NCBI RefSeq assembly: GCF_014652395.1
Contig: NZ_BMYS01000015.1
Location: forward strand, 1-64,000
Length of the DNA stretch: 64,000 bases
From: Advenella faeciporci
GTDB taxonomy: Bacteria; Pseudomonadota; Gammaproteobacteria; Burkholderiales; Burkholderiaceae_B
Direction: 5' to 3'
The notes under the pieces were generated by a model. That model had not been told where the DNA came from. It made no database searches and saw nothing but the letters and a program-made list of their open reading frames with translations. Below are positions 30,620 through 38,860 of the stretch, piece after piece (within the stretch, counting starts at the first letter, position 1; the number at the start of each line of letters is the position of its first letter). The translations under genes and the position numbers were made by a program.

Positions 30620-32509
30620 ATGTCTTCCACGTATCCTGTTTTATATCCTGCCAGCCTTGTCACACAAGCCAATGGCTTCATTTTGTCCGGCACGGAACAT
30701 CCCGTTTCGGCCACGGCAGAAAGTTTTTTCGAGCTTGACGCATGGTATTCAACTTTCGTGTCATCTTGTTTGCAATGGAAGGGCAAGGTGCGTTATACCA
30801 TTGCCCTGAATGGTACGCGTTTTGCCATGCATCTGTTCCTGTTGCGTAAATACTGGCAAAGAAGTCCATCACCCTGCCAGCGTTTGCACCTGGTGGTGTT
30901 CGAGGAGCAGCCGCTTTCCCGTGAGGATTTTGTAAAAATGGGTGCGCGTCTTTTTCCCGGGTGTTTGCAGGAGCAAGTCAATCAGCTGGCCAGTCACTGG
31001 CCTTGTGTGTTGCCGGGCATGCATCGCATTGACCTGGACGGGGGCCGCCTGACCATCACGCTGGCGTACGGTGAAAAACGGCGGATGCTGAAAAATATTC
31101 ATGCGTCTATTGACGCCTATATCCTGGCAGACAGTTGCGGTCCAGCCGTACTTGTGCAAGAAAGCTACGGGGATTGGTTGCGGTATGCCTCGCCACAGGT
31201 TTGTGTTATAAGCCGTGCCCAGGATGAAAGTCTCTTGAGACAGGCCCTGAAAACAGAAGGTCTGGTTACAGGAGAAGCCAGCGTCAGTGAAGAAGGCAAA
31301 TATCTGGCCCTGCAGGCGCGTTCTGGCAGGCCAATGCCGGTTTACAGGGCGGACCAGGACAGAACCGCCCTGGTGATAGGGGGTGGTCTGGCCGGCTCAG
31401 GGGTGGCGCATGCCCTGGCCCTTCGCGGCTGGCAGGTCAAGGTTTTTGATCCGGCTTTTGCGCATGGCAAGTCGGCAGGGCAGCAGGGTCATATTGCCGC
31501 TGCCCTTACACCGCTGGTTTCCATTGATGATAACTTTCGCTCCCGCTTAAGTCGAGCCGGTACTTTAAGGGCTCATGCCCGATGGCGGGATTTCCCGGCA
31601 TCGGCCATTCCTGCCCGATGTGGCACACTGGAGTTAAGCCGTAATAAAGGCCATGCCAAGGATTTGACCGAGGCCGTCAAGGCCATGCAATTTCCCGGGC
31701 AATGGGTTCGCAATGTCGATCCAGTCGAGGCTTCGGCACTGGCGGGTATGCACATAGACAGAGAGGGCGCCTATTTTTCTGCCGGAATGCTGGTTAATCC
31801 GGAGGGTCTCATCAGGACCTTGCTGGACAGTGAGGCGATTGAGTGCCTGGCTGCCAGGGTTGCGTTTTTATTGCGTAATGAGCAAACCCGGCAATGGGAG
31901 CTTCTGGGGGCCGATGGCAATGTACTGGCTCGTGGACATACGGTTATTGTGGCTTGCGGTTTGCAAACCCTTCCTCTTATGCAGGAAAGCGGCCTGATGC
32001 TGCAAACCCGCCGCTCGGGTGAGGTGGTACCGGCCATTCCCAAGCTGCACTCCCTTCATCCCATGGGGGGAGAGGTCATGCATGTGCCAGCCGGGCTTGT
32101 GAATGGGGGCCCCCGTTGCATTATTGGTGGTGAGGGTTATTTTTTGCCGCCGGTCAACAATTTTTGTGTCATGGGCAGTACTTATATGCATAATCAATTG
32201 GTGCCCTGTACAAGTAAAAAAGGACAGGAATCCATTTTATCCAAAATGCCGGTGGCGCTTTCTGCCGATCTTGAAAAAGCGGTCCAGAACAACGAAATAA
32301 GCGGATGGGCAGGCATGCGGGCTGTTATGCAGGGGCGCTTGCCGGTTATCGGGCAACTTGAGCATGCCGAAGGCGTGTGGATTGCTGCTGCCTATGCCTC
32401 TCACGGTCTTACATGGTCCAGTTTGGCCGGGGATGTGATTGGTGCCCGGCTGGAAGGCGAGCCGGTTCCGCTGGAGCGCGATTTGCAGAAATCGATTTCC
32501 CCGCGCTAG
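30620..32509 (+). CDS. mnmC: MnmC-type tRNA wobble-uridine modification protein with degenerate methyltransferase half
   Basis: A 629-residue two-domain protein. Residues about 1-235 correspond to the MnmD SAM-dependent methyltransferase and 245-620 to the FAD-dependent MnmC(o) oxidoreductase, which turns cmnm5s2U34 into nm5s2U34. The FAD half looks intact: VIGGGLAGSG (252-261), KVFDP, HIAAALTPLV, GGEGYFLPPVNN and ASHGLTWSSLAGDVI. The methyltransferase half is not. The usual E(S/T)GFG(T/L)GLNFL loop is replaced by IALNGTRFAMHLF (61-73), and the FLDGFAPxxNPxMW catalytic block is reduced to DAYILADSCGP (165-175). It is probably a mono-functional oxidase on a two-domain scaffold. It faces away from the suhB-like gene. 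Confidence 0.85.
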   Translation: MSSTYPVLYPASLVTQANGFILSGTEHPVSATAESFFELDAWYSTFVSSCLQWKGKVRYTIALNGTRFAMHLFLLRKYWQRSPSPCQRLHLVVFEEQPLSREDFVKMGARLFPGCLQEQVNQLASHWPCVLPGMHRIDLDGGRLTITLAYGEKRRMLKNIHASIDAYILADSCGPAVLVQESYGDWLRYASPQVCVISRAQDESLLRQALKTEGLVTGEASVSEEGKYLALQARSGRPMPVYRADQDRTALVIGGGLAGSGVAHALALRGWQVKVFDPAFAHGKSAGQQGHIAAALTPLVSIDDNFRSRLSRAGTLRAHARWRDFPASAIPARCGTLELSRNKGHAKDLTEAVKAMQFPGQWVRNVDPVEASALAGMHIDREGAYFSAGMLVNPEGLIRTLLDSEAIECLAARVAFLLRNEQTRQWELLGADGNVLARGHTVIVACGLQTLPLMQESGLMLQTRRSGEVVPAIPKLHSLHPMGGEVMHVPAGLVNGGPRCIIGGEGYFLPPVNNFCVMGSTYMHNQLVPCTSKKGQESILSKMPVALSADLEKAVQNNEISGWAGMRAVMQGRLPVIGQLEHAEGVWIAAAYASHGLTWSSLAGDVIGARLEGEPVPLERDLQKSISPR

Positions 32510-32685
32510 TCTTGCAATATCTTTTGTATTTGCCGATTTAAACGTGAAATAAGCGATATATAAGGTGAATTTTCTGTTAAATCCGTGTTTTGATTTTAAT
32601 TTTGGTGTAAATGAGTCAGAATAATACATTTTATAGTGTGACCGTTTTGGCGCCACACTAAGCGCAACACTTAAAAAGAACTTAC

Positions 32686-34878
32686 GTGATCCAGCTTGAT
32701 AATCTAGAACTTGTATCCGCACATTCAGCACATGCCGTTTTTGAAATGGATTCGGGCCTGAGCCTTCGCATAGAAGCACATGCACCGGGTGTATTTCGTT
32801 TGCGATGTGGTCCAGCCGCTAAACTGGACGATGAAAAACTGAATGCGCGCGCCAGGGCTCGTCAGGAGTTGTTGTTGGCCAGGCCCGAGGCAATTGGTGA
32901 AATGAGCACCGAGTCTCTCGTACGGGATAGTGGCTGGCGTTTTGTCCAGGGTGACATTACGCTGGAAATGCATGCCCGGCCATTCCGGCTGGCCCTGTAC
33001 CGCAATGGACAGCTTTTATTAAGTACAGATAGTCAATTCGTCAGCCCTTTTGTGGCCGAAGTCCAGAATGACCAGCCAGAAAGCTGGGGGCTTATGCTGG
33101 GCCTGCCTGACAATACACCGGTTTACGGCCTGGGTGAAACCATTGGCGATTTCAATCGTCGCGGCCAGGAAGTCGTTTCCGATTTACCCGGCTTCAATTA
33201 TTTGCCGTTGGCCTGGAGTCCTCAAGGCTGGGGTGTTTATGTCAACACCCTGAGCCGGGTCCTGCATGCACCCGGTATACCAGACGAGCCTGATACCTAT
33301 CAACTGTTTGTTGAAGATGGTGTCTTTGACCTGTTTTTATTTGCCAGTGAGCCCGCTGAAATCTTCAATCAATATTCCGCCCTTACCGGTCGCGCGGGTC
33401 AGCCTCCACTTTGGGCCATGGGTGCCTGGCTGGTCCAGCAAAAGGGCCAGGACATTAATGAAATAAGTAATCTGGCTAAAGCGCTGCGTGAGCAGGGTCT
33501 GCCACTGGATGCCCTCAGACTTGGCAATCCATCCCTGATCCAGTTTCAACCGGACAGGCAGGCGCTGGAATTGGATGTATCACGGCTTGACGATGCAAGG
33601 CGTTATTTTGCCCAGCTGGCCGAAGAGCAATGGTATGCCTGTGTAACGACTTTTCCGGGCGTTTTGTCCAATACGCCTTTGTTTGCAGACCTTGAAGATC
33701 GTGGCTGGCTGCTTTGCAATGAAGAAGGGCTGGCACAGGTTTTTGACGGCGTTCCGGCAACAGGCGGACAGTCTTTTGGCCTGCTGGATTTAACCTATAA
33801 AGACGCTTTCCTTTTCTGGCAAGAACGACATGCGCAGCTCATTGAAGAGGGTGCCAGCGCCATTGAGTGCAAACTGCCCGTGGAACTGCCTGATTCGGTC
33901 AGCGCCCGAAACGGGGAGTCGGGTCCGCTTTTGCGTACGCTTTATCCCCTGTTGCTGAAAAATGCCCTGTTTGAGGCTGTGTCACGCAACAAGATACCTG
34001 CGGAAGGGGTGGTGTTAAGTGACAGTCTTGGCCTGGGTTCGCAGCGAACGCCCTGGAAGCAGTTGGAATGCACCGGCAATGACTGGGACGCCATGAGCCA
34101 GGTTTTACGCAGTGCCTTGTCGGTTCAGGCCAGCGGTATTGTGACTCAGGTGCATGACATTGGCAATCCGGACGGCTTGTCAGGTCCTGTTGATCCTGAA
34201 TGGTACTTGCGTTATTTGGGGCTGTCGGTGTTTTCTGCCGGCTTCGCCTTGCATGCAAACCCGGCGCTATTGCCAACGGCTTTCGATGAAAAAACGCAGT
34301 CACAAATCAACACCCTGCTTGAGTTGCGTTACCGGCTTATTCCCTACGTGCTTGGCATTATAGAAGACTCGGTAAGAACAGGTCTGCCGGTCCAGCGCAT
34401 GATGGCGCTGGCTTTTCCTAACGATGCAAGAGCGCAGGAATTTGATACCCAATTTCTGTTTGGTCCCGCCTTGCTGGTGGCACCGATACTGGAACCGGGT
34501 GGGCAGGTTGTTGTTTATTTGCCTGAGGGCGAAGCATGGTGGGATCTGAATACCGGCTGGCGTTATGAAGGCGGCCAATCCATCAGTCTAGCGTGTGCAC
34601 TTGATTCCGTGCCCGTGTTTGGGCGTGAAGGACATATGCTATGCCTGGGTCCTGTGCTTAAACATTTGGGCGAATTCAATACGGCCAGAATCCTGGATGA
34701 GGTATGGATGTTTGGCATGCCGTTACATAATCCGGTTGTGATGCGTAATAAAATCCGTGTCATGCAAATGCAAGGATCCAGTTACATCAAAGGTCTCGAG
34801 GGGCTGCGTATTTTGCAATCAGAAGGACTTGAAGTAAAACGTCGCGGTGCTGAGGTGCGCATCTCACGGGAGCGATAG
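32686..34878 (+). CDS. Glycoside hydrolase family 31-like protein lacking the catalytic aspartates
   Basis: A 730-residue protein, no signal peptide, GTG start. GH31 architecture is recognisable: N-terminal beta-sandwich, VYGLGETIGDFNRRGQ (147-161), barrel entry PPLWAMGAWLV (240-250), VHDIGN (489-494), ELRYRLIPYVLGII (546-559) and FGPALLVAPI near 595. Against E. coli YicI, the nucleophile block KTDFGERIP aligns with ECKLPVELP (394-402), putting lysine where the aspartate should be. The acid/base block around WGGD aligns with QLEC (459-462), where the aspartate is again missing. A classic retaining glucosidase mechanism is thus unlikely; a binding or regulatory role, or another chemistry, is possible. 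The downstream deacetylase begins 1 bp after its stop. The alignment was done by eye. Confidence 0.75.
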   Translation: MIQLDNLELVSAHSAHAVFEMDSGLSLRIEAHAPGVFRLRCGPAAKLDDEKLNARARARQELLLARPEAIGEMSTESLVRDSGWRFVQGDITLEMHARPFRLALYRNGQLLLSTDSQFVSPFVAEVQNDQPESWGLMLGLPDNTPVYGLGETIGDFNRRGQEVVSDLPGFNYLPLAWSPQGWGVYVNTLSRVLHAPGIPDEPDTYQLFVEDGVFDLFLFASEPAEIFNQYSALTGRAGQPPLWAMGAWLVQQKGQDINEISNLAKALREQGLPLDALRLGNPSLIQFQPDRQALELDVSRLDDARRYFAQLAEEQWYACVTTFPGVLSNTPLFADLEDRGWLLCNEEGLAQVFDGVPATGGQSFGLLDLTYKDAFLFWQERHAQLIEEGASAIECKLPVELPDSVSARNGESGPLLRTLYPLLLKNALFEAVSRNKIPAEGVVLSDSLGLGSQRTPWKQLECTGNDWDAMSQVLRSALSVQASGIVTQVHDIGNPDGLSGPVDPEWYLRYLGLSVFSAGFALHANPALLPTAFDEKTQSQINTLLELRYRLIPYVLGIIEDSVRTGLPVQRMMALAFPNDARAQEFDTQFLFGPALLVAPILEPGGQVVVYLPEGEAWWDLNTGWRYEGGQSISLACALDSVPVFGREGHMLCLGPVLKHLGEFNTARILDEVWMFGMPLHNPVVMRNKIRVMQMQGSSYIKGLEGLRILQSEGLEVKRRGAEVRISRER

Positions 34879-34879
34879 G

Positions 34880-35755
34880 ATGGGATCGAAAAATGCCAGG
34901 TCTGTGCCGGTCCTGATGTATCACCACATTACCCCGTCTTCAGGGCAAATTACCACCAGCCCCGAAAACTTTGATTCGCAAATGGCGGCACTGGTGGCCA
35001 ATGGTTATACAAGTCTTACCGCAGACCAGTTTGCCGGCTACCTTAAAGGTGAAGCGGTACCCGAAAAATCGGTTCTGATTACGTTTGATGATGGCTATCT
35101 GGACAACTATGTCTATGCGCATCCGATTTTGCAAAAACATGGCATGCATGCTGTCATGTTTCTTGTCACCCATTGGGCAGGGCAAGGCGAACCCCGTCCT
35201 GTTTACGGGTCGGGCAACCCTTTGCCAGCCTGTCCCTCACACCATGAATGCAGTGCAATAGTGGCCGCTGGCAAGGCCAATGATATTGCCGTTCGCTGGT
35301 CAGAAGTCCGGGCCATGGAAGCGGCCGGTACGTTTGAAATCCATTGCCATACCCATACCCACACCCGTTGGGACTTGAACTGTGACAGAACCGGCAAGCG
35401 TAAGGGTATTGCCAACGATTTACAGCAATCAAGAGCAGCCCTGTTGCAGGAGTTAAATAAAGATACCCCGCATTTGTGCTGGCCACAGGGATATTTTGAT
35501 GATGACTATATCCAGGCGGCCCAGGCATTGGGTTTTAGCGTTTTTTATACCACCGATGCCTATGGCTTTAATGTTGTTGGTGGCGACCCAAAACATATTT
35601 ACCGGATAGCCGTCAGAAATAAACCCGGTGCCTGGTTAATGCACAGAATCGGTATTGCCAAAAATCCTTACTGGGGCCCCTTGTATAATCGCTGGAAAAA
35701 ATTTCGCAAGCAGCGACGCAGGGCCAGGGAACTAAGACGAGCCAGCAAGGCATAG
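34880..35755 (+). CDS. Polysaccharide deacetylase family protein (NodB-like)
   Basis: A 291-residue carbohydrate esterase 4-type protein without a visible signal peptide. It has VPVLMYHHI at the N-terminus, the first metal/catalytic motif TFDDGY (68-73), FEIHCHTHTHT (152-162) supplying the metal histidines, and PQGYFDDDYIQAAQALGF as the third motif. The C-terminus is strongly basic (RWKKFRKQRRRARELRR). Family members remove N- or O-acetyl groups from chitin-like glycans, peptidoglycan or exopolysaccharide. The ATG at 34880 directly follows the GH31-like stop (34878), so the two are translationally coupled and likely act on one glycan. Confidence 0.85.
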   Translation: MGSKNARSVPVLMYHHITPSSGQITTSPENFDSQMAALVANGYTSLTADQFAGYLKGEAVPEKSVLITFDDGYLDNYVYAHPILQKHGMHAVMFLVTHWAGQGEPRPVYGSGNPLPACPSHHECSAIVAAGKANDIAVRWSEVRAMEAAGTFEIHCHTHTHTRWDLNCDRTGKRKGIANDLQQSRAALLQELNKDTPHLCWPQGYFDDDYIQAAQALGFSVFYTTDAYGFNVVGGDPKHIYRIAVRNKPGAWLMHRIGIAKNPYWGPLYNRWKKFRKQRRRARELRRASKA

Positions 35756-35836
35756 GTTTTATTCCCCGCATTGCCCGGTTTAAAAATAATTTAAGAAAAG
35801 CAAGTCCCTTATTTCCAAAAGAAATATGGGCCTTAC

Positions 35837-35866
35837 TATAATTTTGTTTGCTGAAACAGGCAAACA
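35837..35866 (+). promoter_or_regulatory. Putative metNIQ promoter with inverted repeat at the start site
   Basis: A consensus TATAAT stands at 35837-35842, without a good -35. Immediately downstream an inverted repeat TGTTTGC (35845-35851), 8-nt spacer, GCAAACA (35860-35866) overlaps the expected transcription start. The arrangement is that of a repressor site or a short 5' hairpin. No MetJ box or SAM-type riboswitch was recognised. Confidence 0.4.
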
Positions 35867-35883
35867 GATCACAATACCATATC

Positions 35884-36951
35884 ATGATTCATATTAAAGA
35901 TTTAAGAAAAACATACAAAACACCCAAAGGGGTGTTTGAAGCCATAAAAAAAATAGACCTTAAAATAGAACAAGGTGAGATTTTTGGCATTATTGGCCCC
36001 AGCGGAGCAGGTAAAAGCACACTGGTGCAATGCATCAACTTATTGGAAAAGCCTGATTCCGGTTCCATTACCCTTAATGGTCAGGTGTTAACCGGTTTGT
36101 CGGAAATCGAGTTGCGGGCGCAACGAAGACGGATCGGCATGGTTTTCCAAAGCTTCAATTTATTGTCACGCCGCACGGTTTTCAACAATGTGGCCTTGCC
36201 GCTTGAAATTGCCGGTGTCAATAAGGAAGAAATCAAAAGCAGGGTAGATGAGCTGTTGAATCTGGTGGGTTTGTCACATTTAAGTGATCGTTACCCTGCC
36301 CAGATTAGCGGGGGGCAAAAGCAACGGGTGGGTATTGCCCGTGCGCTGGCCTGCCATCCGGATGTCCTGTTAAGTGATGAGGCTACCTCGGCCCTGGACC
36401 CTGAAACAACAGCCAATATCCTGGACTTGTTGCGTGATATCAACCGCAAGACGGGCATTACCATCGTCATGATTACGCACCAGATGGAAGTGGTTAAGCA
36501 AATTTGTGACCGGGTGGCGGTGTTAAGTCATGGGGCTGTGGTGGAAGTAGGGGCGACCGCCGATGTATTTGCCAATCCCCGACATGACGTTACCCGGGCC
36601 ATGGTGTCTGCGGCCACCGAGTCCAACTTGTCGGAAGATTCTTTGGAGATTCTTGTGGCGCGCCTGAAAACATGGGTTCAGGCGCATCCGGGCCAAGATG
36701 CCGCGATTTGGGAATTGCATTTGCATGACGCCCAGGTGTCTGGCGGCCTGTTTTCAGGAGCGGCCAAGCATGAGGGTGTCAGTTTTTCCTTGCTACAGGC
36801 CAAAGTGGAAGATATTAAAGGTGTCGCAGTGGGTAAATTATATGTACAGGTACAGGGTAGTGCGCAAGCCATCCTGAATGCACGACAGGCCTTAAGTAAT
36901 GAGGCTGGTGTTCAAATACAAGAGGTGGTGTATGAATCCGCAAATGATTAA
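35884..36951 (+). CDS. metN: Methionine import ATP-binding protein MetN
   Basis: ATPase subunit of the D/L-methionine ABC importer, 355 residues. It has Walker A GPSGAGKST near 39-47, Q-loop MVFQSFNLL, signature ISGGQKQRVGIARAL, and Walker B VLLSDEATSALD. A C-terminal NIL/ferredoxin-like domain (about 275-350, FSLLQAKVEDIKGVAVGKLYVQVQGS) mediates feedback inhibition by methionine in E. coli MetN. The start at 35884 (MIHIKDLRKTYK) is the family start. It overlaps metI by 20 bp. Confidence 0.95.
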   Translation: MIHIKDLRKTYKTPKGVFEAIKKIDLKIEQGEIFGIIGPSGAGKSTLVQCINLLEKPDSGSITLNGQVLTGLSEIELRAQRRRIGMVFQSFNLLSRRTVFNNVALPLEIAGVNKEEIKSRVDELLNLVGLSHLSDRYPAQISGGQKQRVGIARALACHPDVLLSDEATSALDPETTANILDLLRDINRKTGITIVMITHQMEVVKQICDRVAVLSHGAVVEVGATADVFANPRHDVTRAMVSAATESNLSEDSLEILVARLKTWVQAHPGQDAAIWELHLHDAQVSGGLFSGAAKHEGVSFSLLQAKVEDIKGVAVGKLYVQVQGSAQAILNARQALSNEAGVQIQEVVYESAND

Positions 36952-37585
36952 TTTATTAATGGATGCGACTTTGGAAACCCTGCTCATGGTGGGGGTCTCT
37001 GGACTTGCCGCACTCTTTCTGGGCGTACCCCTTGGTGTTGCCCTGATCGTGACTGACAAAGGCGGCCTGTTGCAGAATATGGCGGTTAATCGTGTCTTAG
37101 GGGCCATCATCAATGCAACCCGGTCGGTGCCCTTTATTATTTTGATGGTGGCGATCATTCCGCTTACACGTTTTATTGCCGGCACATCGATTGGCACCAC
37201 GGCAGCCATTGTGCCCCTGGCCATTGCGGCTATTCCATTCATGGCCCGGGTAGCCGAAACCGCCATGCGTGAGGTTGACCGTGGCCTGATCACTGCCGCC
37301 AAGGCGATGGGGGCGTCTCCCATGCAAATCATCGTCAAGGTTTTATTGCCCGAGGCTTTGCCCGGACTGATTTCCGCCATGGTTATTACCCTGGTCAGCC
37401 TGATCGGTTATTCGGCCATGGCCGGTGCCATTGGCGGGGGCGGCCTTGGAGACCTGGGTATCCGCTATGGTTATCAGCGATTCTTGCCTGAAGTCATGCT
37501 GATTGTGGTGGTGGTGTTAATTGTTATGGTTCAGTTGATTCAAAGTGTGGGTGACTGGATCTCCCGACGTTTGTCACATAAATAA
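36932..37585 (+). CDS. metI: Methionine import permease MetI
   Basis: Inner-membrane permease of 217 residues with five membrane segments and the EAA loop (ETAMREVDRGLITAAKAMGASPMQIIVKVLLPEALPGL, contacting MetN). Length matches MetI (217 in E. coli). GGTGG within the end of metN precedes the ATG at 36932. Confidence 0.95.
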   Translation: MNPQMINLLMDATLETLLMVGVSGLAALFLGVPLGVALIVTDKGGLLQNMAVNRVLGAIINATRSVPFIILMVAIIPLTRFIAGTSIGTTAAIVPLAIAAIPFMARVAETAMREVDRGLITAAKAMGASPMQIIVKVLLPEALPGLISAMVITLVSLIGYSAMAGAIGGGGLGDLGIRYGYQRFLPEVMLIVVVVLIVMVQLIQSVGDWISRRLSHK

Positions 37586-37601
37586 TCCTGAAGGATTCGA
37601 A

Positions 37602-38396
37602 ATGAAGAAAACAGTTGTTAGTCATATCCTGGCCCTTGCATTGGGTGCCGGTCTTATCTCTGCCTCGTATGCCGCAGACAAAACGCTGAAAGTGGGTGTT
37701 ACAGCCGGCCCGCACGCACAAATCATGGAAGTGGTAAAAGACGAAGCGGCCAAAAAAGGTTACAACATTGAAGTGATCGAGTTTTCCGATTACGTACAGC
37801 CCAATGTGGCCCTGGCGGCAGGTGATCTGGATGCCAACAGTTACCAGCACTTGCCGTACCTTGAAAATGCCAATGCCGATCGCAATTACGGCATCGTGAG
37901 CATGGCAAAAACAGTCGTTTTTCCCATTGGCATTTACAGTAAAAAAATCAAAGATTTAAGTGAGGTGAAGGAAGGTTCGCGTTTTGCCCTGCCCAATGAC
38001 CCCACCAATGGTGGCCGTGCCCTGTTACTGCTGGAAAAACAGGGTCTGATCAAACTTGACCCGAAAGCAGGCATTAAGGCAACCCCTATTGATGTCATTG
38101 AAAATCCCAAAAAACTGCGTTTCATTGAACTGGATGCGGCCCAGTTGCCACGTTCACTGGATGATGTTGATTTTGCGGCCGTTAATACCAACTTTGCCAT
38201 TGAGGCGGGTCTGACTCCCAAGAAAGATGCCATGGTATTGGAAGACGGTAATTCACCCTACGCCAATATTATTGCCGTACGTGAGAAAGATCTTGAGCGT
38301 GCGGACCTAAAAGAATTCGTGCAAATTTATCAGTCACAGCCAGTCAAGGATTTTGTTGTGAAAAAGTACCAAGACTCTATTTTGGTGGCTTGGTAA
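37602..38396 (+). CDS. metQ: Methionine-binding periplasmic protein MetQ (NlpA family)
   Basis: Substrate-binding component of the MetNIQ importer, 264 residues. It has a cleavable signal peptide (MKKTVVSHILALALGAGLISASYA, cut before ADKTLKVGV). There is no cysteine at the cleavage point, so unlike the E. coli lipoprotein it should be soluble in the periplasm. Family features are VTAGPHAQIMEVVKDEAAKKGYNIEVIEFSDYVQPN, the LPNDPTNGGRALLLLE motif and NTNFAIEAGLTP. It lies 16 bp after metI. Confidence 0.95.
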   Translation: MKKTVVSHILALALGAGLISASYAADKTLKVGVTAGPHAQIMEVVKDEAAKKGYNIEVIEFSDYVQPNVALAAGDLDANSYQHLPYLENANADRNYGIVSMAKTVVFPIGIYSKKIKDLSEVKEGSRFALPNDPTNGGRALLLLEKQGLIKLDPKAGIKATPIDVIENPKKLRFIELDAAQLPRSLDDVDFAAVNTNFAIEAGLTPKKDAMVLEDGNSPYANIIAVREKDLERADLKEFVQIYQSQPVKDFVVKKYQDSILVAW

Positions 38397-38406
38397 TAAA
38401 AAATTA

Positions 38407-38435
38407 TTGACAGCCTTGTATGAATCAGTCATAAT
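38407..38435 (+). promoter_or_regulatory. Sigma-70 promoter of the tRNA-Lys pair
   Basis: TTGACA (38407-38412), 17-bp spacer and CATAAT (38430-38435) form a near-consensus promoter, with a predicted start about 38442, a few bases before the tRNA 5' end. It is located just after the metQ stop. Confidence 0.8.
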
Positions 38436-38448
38436 TTCATTCTTTCAG

Positions 38449-38524
38449 GGGCTGGTAGCTCAGTCGGTAGAGCAGCGGACTTTTAATCCGTTGGTCCCGG
38501 GTTCGAATCCCGGCCAGCCCACCA
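38449..38524 (+). tRNA. trnK: tRNA-Lys (anticodon UUU), copy 1
   Basis: A 76-nt cloverleaf with encoded CCA. Acceptor stem GGGCTGG pairs with CCAGCCC, the D-arm is GCTCAGTCGGTAGAGC, anticodon loop CTTTTAA has TTT at 38482-38484, and the T-arm is CCGGGTTCGAATCCCGG. It decodes AAA and AAG; its U34 is the target of the MnmE/MnmG/MnmC pathway, one enzyme of which is encoded upstream. Confidence 0.98.
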
Positions 38525-38563
38525 ACTGAAAATTAAAGCACGTAATTTGTAGTACATATAATT

Positions 38564-38592
38564 AGCCGCTTTTTTATCCAAGCGGCTTTTTT
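38564..38592 (+). terminator. Terminator between the two tRNA-Lys genes
   Basis: AGCCGCTT (38564-38571) pairs with AAGCGGCT (38580-38587), followed by a run of six T. It could end part of the transcripts after the first copy. Confidence 0.75.
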
Positions 38593-38596
38593 AATC

Positions 38597-38672
38597 GGGC
38601 TGGTAGCTCAGTCGGTAGAGCAGCGGACTTTTAATCCGTTGGTCCCGGGTTCGAATCCCGGCCAGCCCACCA
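38597..38672 (+). tRNA. trnK: tRNA-Lys (anticodon UUU), copy 2
   Basis: Identical over all 76 positions to the copy 72 bp upstream, with encoded CCA. No separate promoter as strong as that of copy 1 is seen between them, so it is probably read through the intervening terminator or expressed at a lower level. Confidence 0.98.
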
Positions 38673-38693
38673 GATTATTTTGCTTATTAAAAT

Positions 38694-38726
38694 AAGTCGC
38701 TAACAAAAGTTAAGCGGCTTTTTTTG
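38694..38726 (+). terminator. Terminator after the tRNA-Lys pair
   Basis: AAGTCGCTAAC (38694-38704) pairs with GTTAAGCGGCTT (38709-38720) with one bulge and a G-U pair, followed by a T run to 38725. Its lower stem (GCGGCTTTTTT) resembles the terminator between the tRNA genes, consistent with a duplicated tRNA-terminator unit. Confidence 0.7.
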
Positions 38727-38766
38727 CGTAAAAATTTCGGATATTTTAACTGCTGAATTAAATATT

Positions 38767-38819
38767 AAACATAAATGCCTGCATAACATAATTTACAAGC
38801 AAGGCATTTATGTTTTTTT
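38767..38819. terminator. Inverted repeat/terminator between tRNA-Lys and the SulP gene
   Basis: AAACATAAATGCCT (38767-38780) is the perfect reverse complement of AGGCATTTATGTTT (38802-38815), with a 21-nt loop and a T run to 38819 on the plus strand. It lies 41 bp past the stop of the minus-strand SulP gene and may act in both directions. Confidence 0.65.
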
Positions 38820-38860
38820 GGGTTTACGTCATTAATAAAGTGCCCGCCCGGTAGCAGGAT

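Noticed and set aside
35756-35883. Possible SAM or SAH riboswitch before metN
   Set aside because: Leader too short from the likely start (about 35 nt) and no aptamer motifs.
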